Positions 18,123 to 27,057 of a stretch of 64,000 nucleotides of DNA are shown here, one piece after another; position 1 is the first letter of the stretch; every line of letters begins with the position of its first letter. This DNA comes from Pseudidiomarina aestuarii. GTDB taxonomy: Bacteria > Pseudomonadota > Gammaproteobacteria > Enterobacterales > Alteromonadaceae. A program made the position numbers and the translations under genes. The stretch covers positions 11,447-75,446 of the forward strand of contig PYVG01000002.1 of the NCBI GenBank assembly GCA_003030745.1, given 5' to 3'. The notes under the pieces were generated by a model. It was not told where the DNA came from. It saw only the letters and a list, made by a program, of their open reading frames with translations, and made no database searches.

Positions 18123-19227
18123 CGATAGACACGCGTTACTGGACCAACTCTTAACAGCTGTCGTGGTACTCGATTCACGGCTGCAGATCCAATATATGAA
18201 TGCCGCGGCTGAGACCTTGCTCGATGGCAGTCGCCGTCGTTTGCGCGAAGCGCCCTTCTTTAGCCTCTTTGCTGACAGCTCCTTAGATGAAGCGGTGTTG
18301 CAACAAGCGCTCGCCGAACAACAAAGCGTCTCGGACAGTGAGGTGCTCCTCGCATTTCATGATGGCCAGCGTGTCACGGTGGAGTTTAGTGCACAGCCTA
18401 TGGCGAACGGTCCAAGCCAGAGTGAACACTATGCATTGTTAGAACTGCGGCAAGTGGACCAAATTCGTAAAATAAACCAAGAGAATTCCCAGCAACAGCA
18501 ATTGCTGGCAGCGCAAACCATGATCCGTGGGTTGGCGCATGAAATTAAGAATCCGCTCGGCGGTTTACGCGGTGCCGCGCAACTCTTGGCAAGTGAATTG
18601 CCTGACCCAGCGCTGCGTGAATATACCGATTTAATTATGTCGCAGGCCGATCGCCTCCGTAATTTGGTGGACCGTATGTTGGGTTCGTACCGTCTGCCAC
18701 AACGGCAGCCACACAATGTGCATGCGGTGCTTGAGCAGGTTATTCAGTTGGCGCAATTGAGCGCCGAACAACAACTGCAGACCGTGAAATGGCAGCGGGA
18801 TTATGATCCCAGTTTGCCGGATCTGACCATGGCTGCGGAAGGGCTCGAACAGTCGTTACTGAACATTGTGATGAACGCCATTGAAGCGCAACACAATGTT
18901 AATCAGAGCGATGGGGTGATTACGCTGCGGACGCGCATCGCGCACCAGCAAACCATTTATGGCAAGCGCTATCGGCACTGTGCCGTGGTGAGTGTCAGTG
19001 ATAACGGTCCGGGAATTCCAGCGCAACTGCGCGACACGCTGTTCTATCCCATGGTAAGCGGTCGTGCGGGTGGCACTGGACTAGGTTTGTCGATTGCGCA
19101 AACCATCGTGCATCAGCATGCCGGAAAAATTGATGTGGAGTCCGTACCCGGACACACCGAATTTACCGTCTATCTCCCTTATATTGAAACGCGGGTACGC
19201 AATGGCCAAGCGAGGGATGCAGCATGA
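18115..19227 (+). CDS. ntrB: Nitrogen sensor histidine kinase NtrB (GlnL)
   Basis: 370 residues, soluble. PAS domain (about 8-115), dimerisation/phosphoacceptor helix LAHEIKNPLGGLRGAAQLL with His142, and an HATPase domain with N-box (LLNIVMNAIEA), DNGPGIP and GGTGLGLSIA. The ATG at 18115 overlaps the DUF4124 gene and is preceded by AGGTGG; a longer in-frame start would add 20 residues unlike NtrB. Phosphorylates NtrC under nitrogen limitation, under PII control. Confidence 0.95.
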   Translation: MVDDRHALLDQLLTAVVVLDSRLQIQYMNAAAETLLDGSRRRLREAPFFSLFADSSLDEAVLQQALAEQQSVSDSEVLLAFHDGQRVTVEFSAQPMANGPSQSEHYALLELRQVDQIRKINQENSQQQQLLAAQTMIRGLAHEIKNPLGGLRGAAQLLASELPDPALREYTDLIMSQADRLRNLVDRMLGSYRLPQRQPHNVHAVLEQVIQLAQLSAEQQLQTVKWQRDYDPSLPDLTMAAEGLEQSLLNIVMNAIEAQHNVNQSDGVITLRTRIAHQQTIYGKRYRHCAVVSVSDNGPGIPAQLRDTLFYPMVSGRAGGTGLGLSIAQTIVHQHAGKIDVESVPGHTEFTVYLPYIETRVRNGQARDAA

Positions 19228-20633
19228 GTCAACAAGCCGTCTGGATTCTCGATGACGACAGCTCCATTCGTTGGGTGCTCGAACGTGCACTGTCACGTTC
19301 AGGACTGACAACGCAAAGCTTCAGCGGTGCGGGTGAGTTGTATTCGGCACTGGAACAAGCCGCTGTATTACCTGGCGTGTTGCTCACCGATATCCGTATG
19401 CCCGGCGAAGATGGCTTGCAGGTGCTGGCGACCATTCAGCAGCGCTACCCGTCGCTCCCCGTCATTGTCATGACGGCACATTCTGACCTCGATTCGGCAG
19501 TGAATGCGTTTCAAGGCGGTGCGTTTGAATACCTCGCTAAGCCGTTTGACCTCGATGAAGTGGTGCACACGGTCACGCGGGCACTGGAACATCAATCGCA
19601 AGAAACACAGGCTCCGGAGGTTAGTACTGATGACGAGGCGATGTCGAGTCTAATCGGCAATGCGCCTGCAATGCAGGATGTATTTCGAGCCATTGGGCGA
19701 TTATCGCATTCCGCTGTCACAGTTTTGCTCACTGGCGAATCTGGTACAGGTAAAGAGTTAGTCGCTCGGGCTTTGCATCAGCACAGCCCGCGGCGACAGC
19801 GTCCGTTTATTGCACTGAATATGGCAGCGATTCCCAGTGAGCTGGTCGAGTCCGAGTTGTTCGGTCATGAGAAAGGCGCGTTTACCGGGGCAACGCAACG
19901 CCGCCGTGGACGTTTTGAACAAGCCCATAGCGGTACACTGTTTCTCGACGAAATCGGTGATATGCCGCTGAATGTGCAAACCCGTTTATTGCGAGTGCTA
20001 GCCGAAGGACAGTTCTACCCGGTGGGCAGTTATGAACCGGTCAAAGTAGATGTCCGTATTATTGCAGCGACGCACCAGCAACTGGAACAGCGCGTCAAAG
20101 ATGGCTTATTTCGTGAAGACTTATTCCATCGTTTGAACGTGATTCGTTTGCAGTTGCCAACGCTTGAGCAACGGCGTGAAGATATCCCGCAGCTGGCGCG
20201 TCACTTTTTAGAGTTATCGGCCCGCGAACTTGGCGGCGAGCCCAAGCGGTTGACCGCAGCAGCAGTGCAGGTTTTACAGCGCTCTGCTTGGCCGGGCAAT
20301 GTGCGGCAATTGGAAAACACTTGCCGCTGGCTGACCGTTATGGCGCCGGGGGCGGTTATCGATGTGCAGGACCTTCCCGAACATGTCACCAACAAGTCTT
20401 TTGGAGTTGTAAGTGATGATTGGAAGGCCGCCATCGCACAAGAAATTGAGCGGCGGTTGATTGCTGGCGAAACCGATATCGTTAACACTATCGTCACGCA
20501 AGTTGAGGCACAAGCCTTAAAGCAAGCGCTTGAAGCGACCGCTGGACATCGGCAGCAAGCTGCAGAATTGTTGGGTTGGGGGCGCAACACGCTGACCCGC
20601 AAAGTACAACAATTAATGCCGGAAGCTGACTAG
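19224..20633 (+). CDS. ntrC: Nitrogen regulator NtrC (GlnG), sigma-54 activator
   Basis: 469 residues. Receiver domain with [17 protein letters not shown] and phosphoacceptor Asp56 (LLTDIRMPG), AAA+ domain with GESGTGKE (Walker A), GAFTGA (sigma-54 contact) and [12 protein letters not shown] (Walker B), and a Fis-type HTH at the C-terminus ([27 protein letters not shown]). ATGA overlap with ntrB. Binds the palindromes before glnA and is probably autoregulated through read-through. Confidence 0.97.
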   Translation: MSQQAVWILDDDSSIRWVLERALSRSGLTTQSFSGAGELYSALEQAAVLPGVLLTDIRMPGEDGLQVLATIQQRYPSLPVIVMTAHSDLDSAVNAFQGGAFEYLAKPFDLDEVVHTVTRALEHQSQETQAPEVSTDDEAMSSLIGNAPAMQDVFRAIGRLSHSAVTVLLTGESGTGKELVARALHQHSPRRQRPFIALNMAAIPSELVESELFGHEKGAFTGATQRRRGRFEQAHSGTLFLDEIGDMPLNVQTRLLRVLAEGQFYPVGSYEPVKVDVRIIAATHQQLEQRVKDGLFREDLFHRLNVIRLQLPTLEQRREDIPQLARHFLELSARELGGEPKRLTAAAVQVLQRSAWPGNVRQLENTCRWLTVMAPGAVIDVQDLPEHVTNKSFGVVSDDWKAAIAQEIERRLIAGETDIVNTIVTQVEAQALKQALEATAGHRQQAAELLGWGRNTLTRKVQQLMPEAD

Positions 20634-20637
20634 CGAC

Positions 20638-20682
20638 GTAAAATTAACGTAAATGGGCTGCCCTTTACGAAGTCTTCTTTAC
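20638..20682 (+). promoter_or_regulatory. CpxR-type boxes in the cpxR promoter region
   Basis: GTAAA (20638-20642), 6 bases, GTAAA (20649-20653) matches the CpxR consensus GTAAA-N(4-8)-GTAAA. Two TTTAC elements in the opposite orientation follow (20664-20668, 20678-20682). All lie 50-90 bp before the response regulator, suggesting autoregulation. Confidence 0.6.
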
Positions 20683-20730
20683 ATAATTAAGGTCAAGAGA
20701 AAACCTATGCAACGAGCGCAGGACAAAGTT

Positions 20731-21414
20731 ATGACCAAAATATTATTAGTCGACGATGATGCTGAATTGAGCAGCATGCTCGAACAGATACTGACCCGTG
20801 AAGGTTACGAGTTGACCTTGGCTGCTGATGGCGAGACTGGATTACAACGTGCACTAAGCGGTTCTTACAACCTGATCTTATTGGACGTGATGTTGCCCGG
20901 TATCGACGGTTTTCAGCTGCTCCAACGTTTACGCCAGCAAGCACGCAGCACGCCAGTGTTGATGCTGACTGCACGTGGTGACGACGACGACCGCGTTGCA
21001 GGCTTAGAATTGGGCGCAGATGACTATTTGCCGAAACCATTCTATCCCAAAGAGCTGGTCGCGCGGGTGAAAGCCTTATTGCGCCGTACGCCGAACACTT
21101 CGGTGACGCCAGAGCCATTAGAGCACGCCGGTTTCCACATTGACCCTATGCAAAATGAAGCCAAAGTGGATGACGTGGTGTTAGAGCTAACGCCAACGGA
21201 GTTCGATATCTTGCGCGTGTTAGTGCAAGGTGGTGGGCAAGTGGTCAGTAAAGACCAGATGTCTGTCGCTGCGTTGGGTCGTCAATTGGCGCCATTTGAT
21301 CGCAGCTTGGATGTTCACATCAGTAACATCCGTAAGAAAATTCACCATAATCCAGAGCGGATCCAGACCGTGCGTGGGCGTGGATATCGCCTCATGGCAC
21401 TAGCTTCAGCATAA
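20731..21414 (+). CDS. cpxR: OmpR-family response regulator, CpxR-like
   Basis: 227 residues. Receiver with LVDDDAELSSMLEQIL, phosphoacceptor Asp52 (LLDVMLPGIDG), TAR and KPF motifs; C-terminal winged helix (ELTPTEFDILRVL...DVHISNIRKKI...TVRGRGYRLM). SMLEQILTREGYEL and GxDDYLPKPFYPKELVARVKALLRR are strongly CpxR-like. Start chosen at 20731 because MTKILLVDDD is the universal N-terminus, with AGGA 8 bases upstream; a longer frame begins at 20653 inside the CpxR box. Envelope-stress regulator paired with the next gene. Confidence 0.88.
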   Translation: MTKILLVDDDAELSSMLEQILTREGYELTLAADGETGLQRALSGSYNLILLDVMLPGIDGFQLLQRLRQQARSTPVLMLTARGDDDDRVAGLELGADDYLPKPFYPKELVARVKALLRRTPNTSVTPEPLEHAGFHIDPMQNEAKVDDVVLELTPTEFDILRVLVQGGGQVVSKDQMSVAALGRQLAPFDRSLDVHISNIRKKIHHNPERIQTVRGRGYRLMALASA

Positions 21415-21424
21415 GCGAACTGAC

Positions 21425-22792
21425 GTGCAGACACGCTGGTATCAGTCGCTTAGCCTACGCCTCCTCATCCTCTTTTGGTTGTTGTTTTTTGGTGTGGCGA
21501 GTAGCAGTTACTTATTGGCATTGTGGTTCAGCAAACCCGTTGAGCCACAGCCTTTGTCTGCCAATGTCCAAAATACGCTGACGCCGCTGCTCAGTGACTC
21601 CCAAACCTTTGCATCCCTGACGCCTGGTCGTTTGTTGGCCGGTGACTTCCGAGTAGTGGCATCCCTCGCGCCGCAAGGTCAGGAACGGCTGCAGGTCGAA
21701 CGCAATATCAGTAGCAGTATGCAGCGCCTTGTGCTGCGTCAGCTCGAGGCTGCCCAAGAAGAGCAGATCCCTTACAACAACCAGATGCTGATTGGTCCCT
21801 TTGAAAACGACGGGCGACGGATCTTGCTGGTGCGGCCATTAACGCTGGAAGAGCGGCGGCTGCAGGTGGTGTCGGAACAGGAAGCGCAAGAAGCACAAAC
21901 CACCGCATTGCTGATTGGTAGTGGTTTAATCTCCATCGTGTTGGGTGTGTGGTTGGTGCGGCCGCTGAAGCGCCTGACTCAAGCAACGCGCGAAATTGCC
22001 AAGGGCAGCGAATCACCGCAATTACACCGACTTCCGAAACGTTCCGATGAGCTGGGCGAGCTTGCCCGCGCGCTTTCCACCACAGCCCGTGACCTCGCTG
22101 TTTCACGCGATGCCCAGCGGCGGTTACTCAGTGATGTGTCACATGAGCTGCGCTCGCCGCTGGCGCGGATGCAAGTGGCTCTGATGCTGTCACAGGACGA
22201 TGATACGCCGACGGACAATCCACACCTGCAACAAATGGGACGTAACTTAGAACGGCTCAGTACCATTATTGAGCGCATTCTGTCGTTATCGCGGCTCGAG
22301 AATGGACTGGTGAAATTGACGCGAGTTGATGTGGATACGCGTGAGCTGGTGGAACAACTGGCCGCCGATTTGAGCTATGTGGATGCTGAGCAAGGCCGAC
22401 GCGTGCATGTGTTACCCAAAGCGCCAGAGCATGGTGACTGGCCGGTGTTGTCCAGCGATAGCGAGCTGTTACGCTTGGTTCTCGAGAACCTTGTTCGCAA
22501 CGCGTTGCAATACACCAGCGAATTGATTGAATTGCGCTGCGAAAAAGCCGATAACGTTTACCACATTTTTGTCCGTGACTTTGGCGAAGGGGTGCCAGAT
22601 GAGCAGTTGCAAAAGCTGTTTAAACCTTTCTTCCGTGGCGATCCCTCGCGTCACCACAAGGCTGGCGTTGGCCTGGGTATGGCGCTGAGCTTACGCGCCG
22701 CGTTAGTGCTCGGCGGCAAAATTACCGCACAAAATCATCCTGATGGCGGACTCGAGGTATGTGTTTCATTGCTGAAAGATGGTAAACAGTGA
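21425..22792 (+). CDS. cpxA: Sensor histidine kinase, CpxA-like
   Basis: 455 residues, GTG start. TM1 about 9-32, periplasmic sensor about 35-160, TM2 about 161-178, HAMP (PLKRLTQATREIAKG), His240 in LLSDVSHELRSPLARMQVAL, N-box LVLENLVRNALQYT, FVRDFGEGVP and GVGLGMALSLRAAL. The DVSHELRSPLARMQ signature is CpxA-type. The last codons (G-K-Q-stop) are supplied by repeat copy B. Forms an envelope-stress two-component system with the regulator 10 bp upstream. Confidence 0.88.
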   Translation: MQTRWYQSLSLRLLILFWLLFFGVASSSYLLALWFSKPVEPQPLSANVQNTLTPLLSDSQTFASLTPGRLLAGDFRVVASLAPQGQERLQVERNISSSMQRLVLRQLEAAQEEQIPYNNQMLIGPFENDGRRILLVRPLTLEERRLQVVSEQEAQEAQTTALLIGSGLISIVLGVWLVRPLKRLTQATREIAKGSESPQLHRLPKRSDELGELARALSTTARDLAVSRDAQRRLLSDVSHELRSPLARMQVALMLSQDDDTPTDNPHLQQMGRNLERLSTIIERILSLSRLENGLVKLTRVDVDTRELVEQLAADLSYVDAEQGRRVHVLPKAPEHGDWPVLSSDSELLRLVLENLVRNALQYTSELIELRCEKADNVYHIFVRDFGEGVPDEQLQKLFKPFFRGDPSRHHKAGVGLGMALSLRAALVLGGKITAQNHPDGGLEVCVSLLKDGKQ

Positions 22793-22844
22793 ACAGTGAA
22801 TAGATAATCGAAAAGACACTCTGTTCACCATTCACTTTTTACTA
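22782..22844. repeat. AACAGTGAACAGTGAA palindromic repeat, copy B
   Basis: AAACAGTGAACAGTGAATAG on the left and CTGTTCACCATTCAC on the right, about 15 bases apart, form an imperfect hairpin. It contains the stop codon of the CpxA-like gene and may act as a transcript end. Confidence 0.8.
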
Positions 22845-22862
22845 GCCGTTAGAGAGTCCCAG

Positions 22863-23855
22863 ATGCCGGAAACTAAGCCTAGCGATAGCGACACGACTTG
22901 GTCATCGTTCTACGATACTGTCATTGCACCATTTTGGTGCAACAATGTAAAACGCACCGCTATCGAGCGTCCCAGCGGCATTACCCTCTACGCCTACTAC
23001 CTGATATTGCCGCAATCGAAGGGTGTGATTGTGGTCAGTCCCGGACGTATTGAAGCCGCCATTAAATACCAAGAGTTAGTGTGGGAACTGGCGCAGGCTG
23101 GTTATTCAGTGGCGTTGCTCGATCATCGTGGGCAAGGTGAGTCTGACCGTGAATCGCCGTTTCGACAGCGTGGGCATATTCGTGAGTTCGATACGTTCAT
23201 CAGTGACTTTGCCGCGTTCATGGACGACGTCTGCGAACGCTTCACCGCCCAACCCATTACCTTATTGGGGCATTCCATGGGCTCCGCGATTGCCGCTTTA
23301 TACCTAGCACGACACGAACACAGCGTCGCGCGGGCCGTGTTGAGCTCACCAATGTTTGGTATTCGCTCGAATCCAATCCCGGCAAGCTTTGCGCTCTCGA
23401 TTGCTGAGTTTGGATTACGGCTCAATGAGTGGCTGCAGCCTGATAAGCCGTGGTATTTCCCCGCGCGCGCCGACTATCAAGATATTCCTTTTGCCCGTAA
23501 TGATTTAACCCATAGCGCAGCACGCTACGCTAAGTTCCGCCATATCTATGAGCAGAATCCGAGTATTCAATTAGGTGGGCCAACGTTTGCGTGGGTGGTG
23601 CAAGCCTTGCGCGCCTGCACGAAAGTGGAGGCTGAAGCTTCGAAGATCAGCATTCCAGTGACGATTGTGCAGTCCGGTGGCGATACCGTGGTCGATAATG
23701 AGTCCCACCGGCGCGTCCTCGAGTTATTACCACAAGGACGATTGGTGCAAGTGCCAAAAGCTCGTCATGAGCTCTTTATTGAAGCCGATGAATACCGACA
23801 GCAGGCATTGAAAGTGCTAATTGAAGAAGCGGAACAAGCGACTACGGCCGATTAA
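22863..23855 (+). CDS. Alpha/beta hydrolase, lysophospholipase (PldB)-like
   Basis: 330 residues. LLDHRGQGESDR, nucleophile elbow GHSMGSAIAALYLARH (Ser near 141), the acid at SGGDTVVDN and catalytic His in ARHELFIEAD follow the serine-aspartate-histidine order of the monoacylglycerol lipase/PldB group. No signal peptide, so cytoplasmic or inner-membrane associated. It overlaps the convergent fieF gene by 14 bp. A perfect NtrC-type palindrome lies within codons 21-27. Confidence 0.85.
   Translation: MPETKPSDSDTTWSSFYDTVIAPFWCNNVKRTAIERPSGITLYAYYLILPQSKGVIVVSPGRIEAAIKYQELVWELAQAGYSVALLDHRGQGESDRESPFRQRGHIREFDTFISDFAAFMDDVCERFTAQPITLLGHSMGSAIAALYLARHEHSVARAVLSSPMFGIRSNPIPASFALSIAEFGLRLNEWLQPDKPWYFPARADYQDIPFARNDLTHSAARYAKFRHIYEQNPSIQLGGPTFAWVVQALRACTKVEAEASKISIPVTIVQSGGDTVVDNESHRRVLELLPQGRLVQVPKARHELFIEADEYRQQALKVLIEEAEQATTAD
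22924..22942. promoter_or_regulatory. Perfect NtrC-type palindrome inside a coding region
   Basis: TTGCACCATTTTGGTGCAA is a perfect 19-bp palindrome around a central T and fits the NtrC consensus better than the two sites before glnA. It lies early in the lysophospholipase-like gene. No convincing sigma-54 promoter is seen nearby, so function is uncertain. Confidence 0.4.
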
Positions 23856-24780
23856 TATTCAGGCGCGGCGAGCCAGTAGGTGATGGGGTAGTGGCATCCA
23901 TAATGATGCTTTGCGGATCCATATGCACCAGCACGTCGGTGCTTTCAAAGAGGTCCTGCAGCCGATGCTCGGTGTCATCCGCAATATCATGAGCCTGCTT
24001 TAACGTTAGGTGATCTTCCAGTTCAATATGGCAGGAAATAAAGCGAGTTGGTCCTGCCGAGCGAGTCCGCAATCCGTGAAAGCCTTGCACGCCTGCTGTC
24101 TCTCGGATGGTCTTGATGATGAGCTGGCGCTCGTCGTCAGGCAACTCACGGTCCAGCAATGTGTGCAATGAACCGCGAGCGATTTGCACCGCATTCCACA
24201 GTAAATACACTGCGATGCCAATGGCGATGACACTATCGGCCCACCATAAATCCCAAGCACTCAAGGCAAGCGCCACAATAACTGCTGAGTTCAGTAGTAG
24301 GTCAGAGGTGTAATGCAATTTATCCGCAGCAATAGCGGCAGAGCTCGTATTCTGAATAGCTTTGTGCTGCAAGGTCACCAGCACACTAGTCAAAATAATC
24401 GCCAGAATTGAGACGTAGATCCCTGCGTCAACGCGCTGTACCGTCTCGGCAGCGCTCCACTGTTGCAAACTGTGGATAATCAGCAAAATAGCCGAAATGA
24501 AAATCAAAATAGATTGAATAAAGGCGGCTAAAGCTTCCGCTTTACCATGCCCGTGGCGATGTTCTTTGTCGGCGGGAACCAACGCGTAGCGCACCGCAAA
24601 AAAGGTAAATAGAGACGCCAAGGTATCCAGTGACGAGTCGGTGAGTGATGCCAACATAGACGCAGAGCCGGTCAGCCACCAAGCGGTACCTTTAGCGATG
24701 ATCAGAATCAACGCCACAGATACAGAAGCGCGGGTCGCTATTTTGACCCAAAAACTGTAATCCCGTGATGATTCTGCCAT
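23842..24780 (-). CDS. fieF: Cation diffusion facilitator, FieF (YiiP)-like
   Basis: 312 residues. Six TM helices; site A metal ligands in LTDSSLDTLAS (TM2) and HYTSDLLLNSAVIVALALS (TM5), and the HRHGHGKAEALAAF loop are all as in FieF. The C-terminal cytoplasmic ferredoxin-like domain (GFHGLRTRSAGPTRFISCHIELE...) carries the dimer metal sites. Exports Zn2+/Fe2+/Cd2+ by proton antiport in this family. The 3' end overlaps the hydrolase gene on the other strand by 14 bp. Confidence 0.92.
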   Translation of the reverse strand: MAESSRDYSFWVKIATRASVSVALILIIAKGTAWWLTGSASMLASLTDSSLDTLASLFTFFAVRYALVPADKEHRHGHGKAEALAAFIQSILIFISAILLIIHSLQQWSAAETVQRVDAGIYVSILAIILTSVLVTLQHKAIQNTSSAAIAADKLHYTSDLLLNSAVIVALALSAWDLWWADSVIAIGIAVYLLWNAVQIARGSLHTLLDRELPDDERQLIIKTIRETAGVQGFHGLRTRSAGPTRFISCHIELEDHLTLKQAHDIADDTEHRLQDLFESTDVLVHMDPQSIIMDATTPSPTGSPRLNINRP

Positions 24781-24890
24781 GCTCGTGCTCGTCTTTTTGA
24801 AGAAGTTTGCTATTCTACTGGCTCGCGTCGAAAAAACGAAATTTCATGCCCGAAAATTGGGCACTATGAGTGATTGGAGTTGTTCAGCAG

Positions 24891-25355
24891 ATGTTCCACA
24901 TTGCCCTACATGAGCCCAAAATGCCCGCCAATACTGGCAATATCATTCGACTATGTGCGAATAATGGCTGCTCATTGCATCTTATCGAACCGCTTGGTTT
25001 TGACTTTGAGGAAAAGAAGTTACGCAGGGCCGGTCTCGATTATCATGATTTGAGTAATGTGAAGCGCTATCCAGATTATGCGAGCTTCAAAGAAGCCATG
25101 GGTAACCGTCGAATCTTTGCTTGTACGACCAAAGGCAGCAGTTCCTATGCAGGCGCGCACTACCAGTCAGATGACGTGTTGTTGTTTGGCTCTGAAACCA
25201 GTGGATTACCCGATTCTGTTTTGGCGCAATTCACCCCAGAGTTTCGGATCCGTATTCCTATGATGCCGAATAACCGTTCACTCAATTTGTCGAATGCGGT
25301 CGCAGTGATTAGTTTTGAGGCGTGGCGGCAACAGCAGTTTGCGGGCGGACGCTAA
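24891..25355 (+). CDS. trmL: tRNA (cytidine(34)-2'-O)-methyltransferase TrmL
   Basis: 154 residues (E. coli 157). [21 protein letters not shown] at the N-terminus matches TrmL, with [19 protein letters not shown] and the knot signature [17 protein letters not shown] of SPOUT methyltransferases. It methylates the wobble base of certain leucine tRNAs with S-adenosylmethionine. The ATG at 24891 is chosen by alignment over an upstream in-frame GTG. The 3' end overlaps the convergent binding-protein gene by 47 bp. Confidence 0.95.
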   Translation: MFHIALHEPKMPANTGNIIRLCANNGCSLHLIEPLGFDFEEKKLRRAGLDYHDLSNVKRYPDYASFKEAMGNRRIFACTTKGSSSYAGAHYQSDDVLLFGSETSGLPDSVLAQFTPEFRIRIPMMPNNRSLNLSNAVAVISFEAWRQQQFAGGR

Positions 25356-26856
25356 GTCCAAGTTTAGAACGCTCGAGCTCCGCTTCTGCATAGATTTCCG
25401 CTATTTCGCCTGAGCTAACGAGCTCTCGAAAACGGCGGTCAAAATAATCCCGTAACTGGCGTCCACGCGGCGTATCTTGAAAGGCCACATGAATCGGTAA
25501 GCTGTTGTGGATCAGCAACCGTTCATACGGCGTGTTGTTCCAATCAGGCAAATTTTCACGATAATTGATGACCGCACCGGCACGACTTTCATCCAACATC
25601 GCAAAGCAATCTAAACTGCTATTAGCATAATAGTAGTTGAGTCCGTCTGGCAGAAAATCCCCGTATTGATAGCCAGCCACATGACAAATCGGCTTTTCCA
25701 ACGTACCGTTGCGAACCTGCGCCATGTCTGCCTCAGTTAGCGTGAACACATACAGCGGTCGGTCATAGTCAAAATGTAAGCGCGAGACTATTGCATTGCG
25801 GGGCTGATGCTGTGCGTAAGTGCCCACTAACATATCGAAGCGTTGATCGCTCAGACCAAAAATTGCGCGTAAGTAGGTATTGGTGTTGATGTTGAGCTCG
25901 TTCGTTATTGGCGCAAAAACGCGGCGAATAATGTCCCAATATTTCCCAGTACCATCCAAATTCGTGTAGGTACGCCAATAGCCAGACGTGGCGCTGACCA
26001 TCTCAAACGAGAGTTCTTCATCTTCTGGTAGGCTGGTTGCAAAGGGGGTCACGCTATTGCGTCTGGAAATTCGATCAATTTCGCCGTCTAACTGCAACCG
26101 ATTAAATTCAGCGGTGAGCAATGGCACTATGTGTTCATAGCGCTTGTGTAAATAATGAAACGCTTCATTCTGCCACAGGGGTACTACAATCAAATGCCGA
26201 TCATTGTAATAGCCCAATTGGCGTGCTTCAAAGTCATTCAGCAGAATACCTTGCACGCGCTCATTCTCGAACATTAGATGTAGCTGGTCGAGATCTTGGG
26301 CGGTGGCGGTCGCATTCGGATAATCATAGTCATTCAGAATAGACTCAACCGACTGCATACCACTGATATAGGCAATGCTGTCGACCTGGTCGAGATTACA
26401 AATGCCACATTTGCGACGGTCGGCAACCAGCACAATTTCAAATGAAAATAACGGAAAGGGTACCGGAATGAGATTATTAAATTCGTTCTCGAGACCTGGC
26501 AATCGTCCCAGCTCACCGGCAATACGGCCACTGTTTGCTTCGACTAAGCTGCGCGTGCGCGGCATATCTACATAGCCAACACGAATACCCAAGTTGGCAT
26601 AGGCTTGCTCTACTAGCTCACGAACATAATTGGTAAACGGGCCATCTTCGGGGCGACGAAACACCACATCACGAATAGGCGGCACTTGCCCCTGACTCGT
26701 TAGTGTATTTTCCTGAATTGGGAATGGTGGGCGTTCGGCTTCATTCTTTGGCGGTACGAATGGCACTTGCGCGTGCGCAGGCGTCACGCTCGCTAACCAT
26801 AGCGATGCGCTCATGACCCCAATGATCAGAACTAGCAATCGAGTGCGATACGACAC
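25309..26856 (-). CDS. Periplasmic protein with two substrate-binding (SBP_bac_3-like) domains
   Basis: 515 residues from a GTG start ([13 protein letters not shown]) with GAGG 7 bases upstream. Signal peptide ends at THAHAQ-type TPAHAQ. Two domains in tandem, each with features of family-3 binding proteins: [28 protein letters not shown] and [21 protein letters not shown] in the first; [24 protein letters not shown] and [29 protein letters not shown] sequence in the second (quoted in parts). No transport permease or signalling domain is attached. Ligand unknown; a role in amino-acid sensing or scavenging is possible. Confidence 0.7.
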   Translation of the reverse strand: MSYRTRLLVLIIGVMSASLWLASVTPAHAQVPFVPPKNEAERPPFPIQENTLTSQGQVPPIRDVVFRRPEDGPFTNYVRELVEQAYANLGIRVGYVDMPRTRSLVEANSGRIAGELGRLPGLENEFNNLIPVPFPLFSFEIVLVADRRKCGICNLDQVDSIAYISGMQSVESILNDYDYPNATATAQDLDQLHLMFENERVQGILLNDFEARQLGYYNDRHLIVVPLWQNEAFHYLHKRYEHIVPLLTAEFNRLQLDGEIDRISRRNSVTPFATSLPEDEELSFEMVSATSGYWRTYTNLDGTGKYWDIIRRVFAPITNELNINTNTYLRAIFGLSDQRFDMLVGTYAQHQPRNAIVSRLHFDYDRPLYVFTLTEADMAQVRNGTLEKPICHVAGYQYGDFLPDGLNYYYANSSLDCFAMLDESRAGAVINYRENLPDWNNTPYERLLIHNSLPIHVAFQDTPRGRQLRDYFDRRFRELVSSGEIAEIYAEAELERSKLGLSVRPQTAVAATPQN

Positions 26857-27057
26857 CAATGAACCTCTATTTACAACAAAAAAGGCGCCACACGATTGTA
26901 CGCGCAGCGCCATTATACCAGTTAGGCGCGCGCTTTATAACTGATCTGCTCATCCTCATTGAAACGCGCATGAATCGGGCAGCCGGCAGCAGATAATGAT
27001 AAACTTCTGGTCTTATTGATGGTCTGAGATTGACGCACAGTAGTTGGGAGTAAGCGA

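Noticed and set aside
26992..27010. GATAATGATAA resembling a Fur box before the cyanophycinase-like gene
   Set aside because: Only one half fits; about 13 of 19 positions match and the other half is poor.
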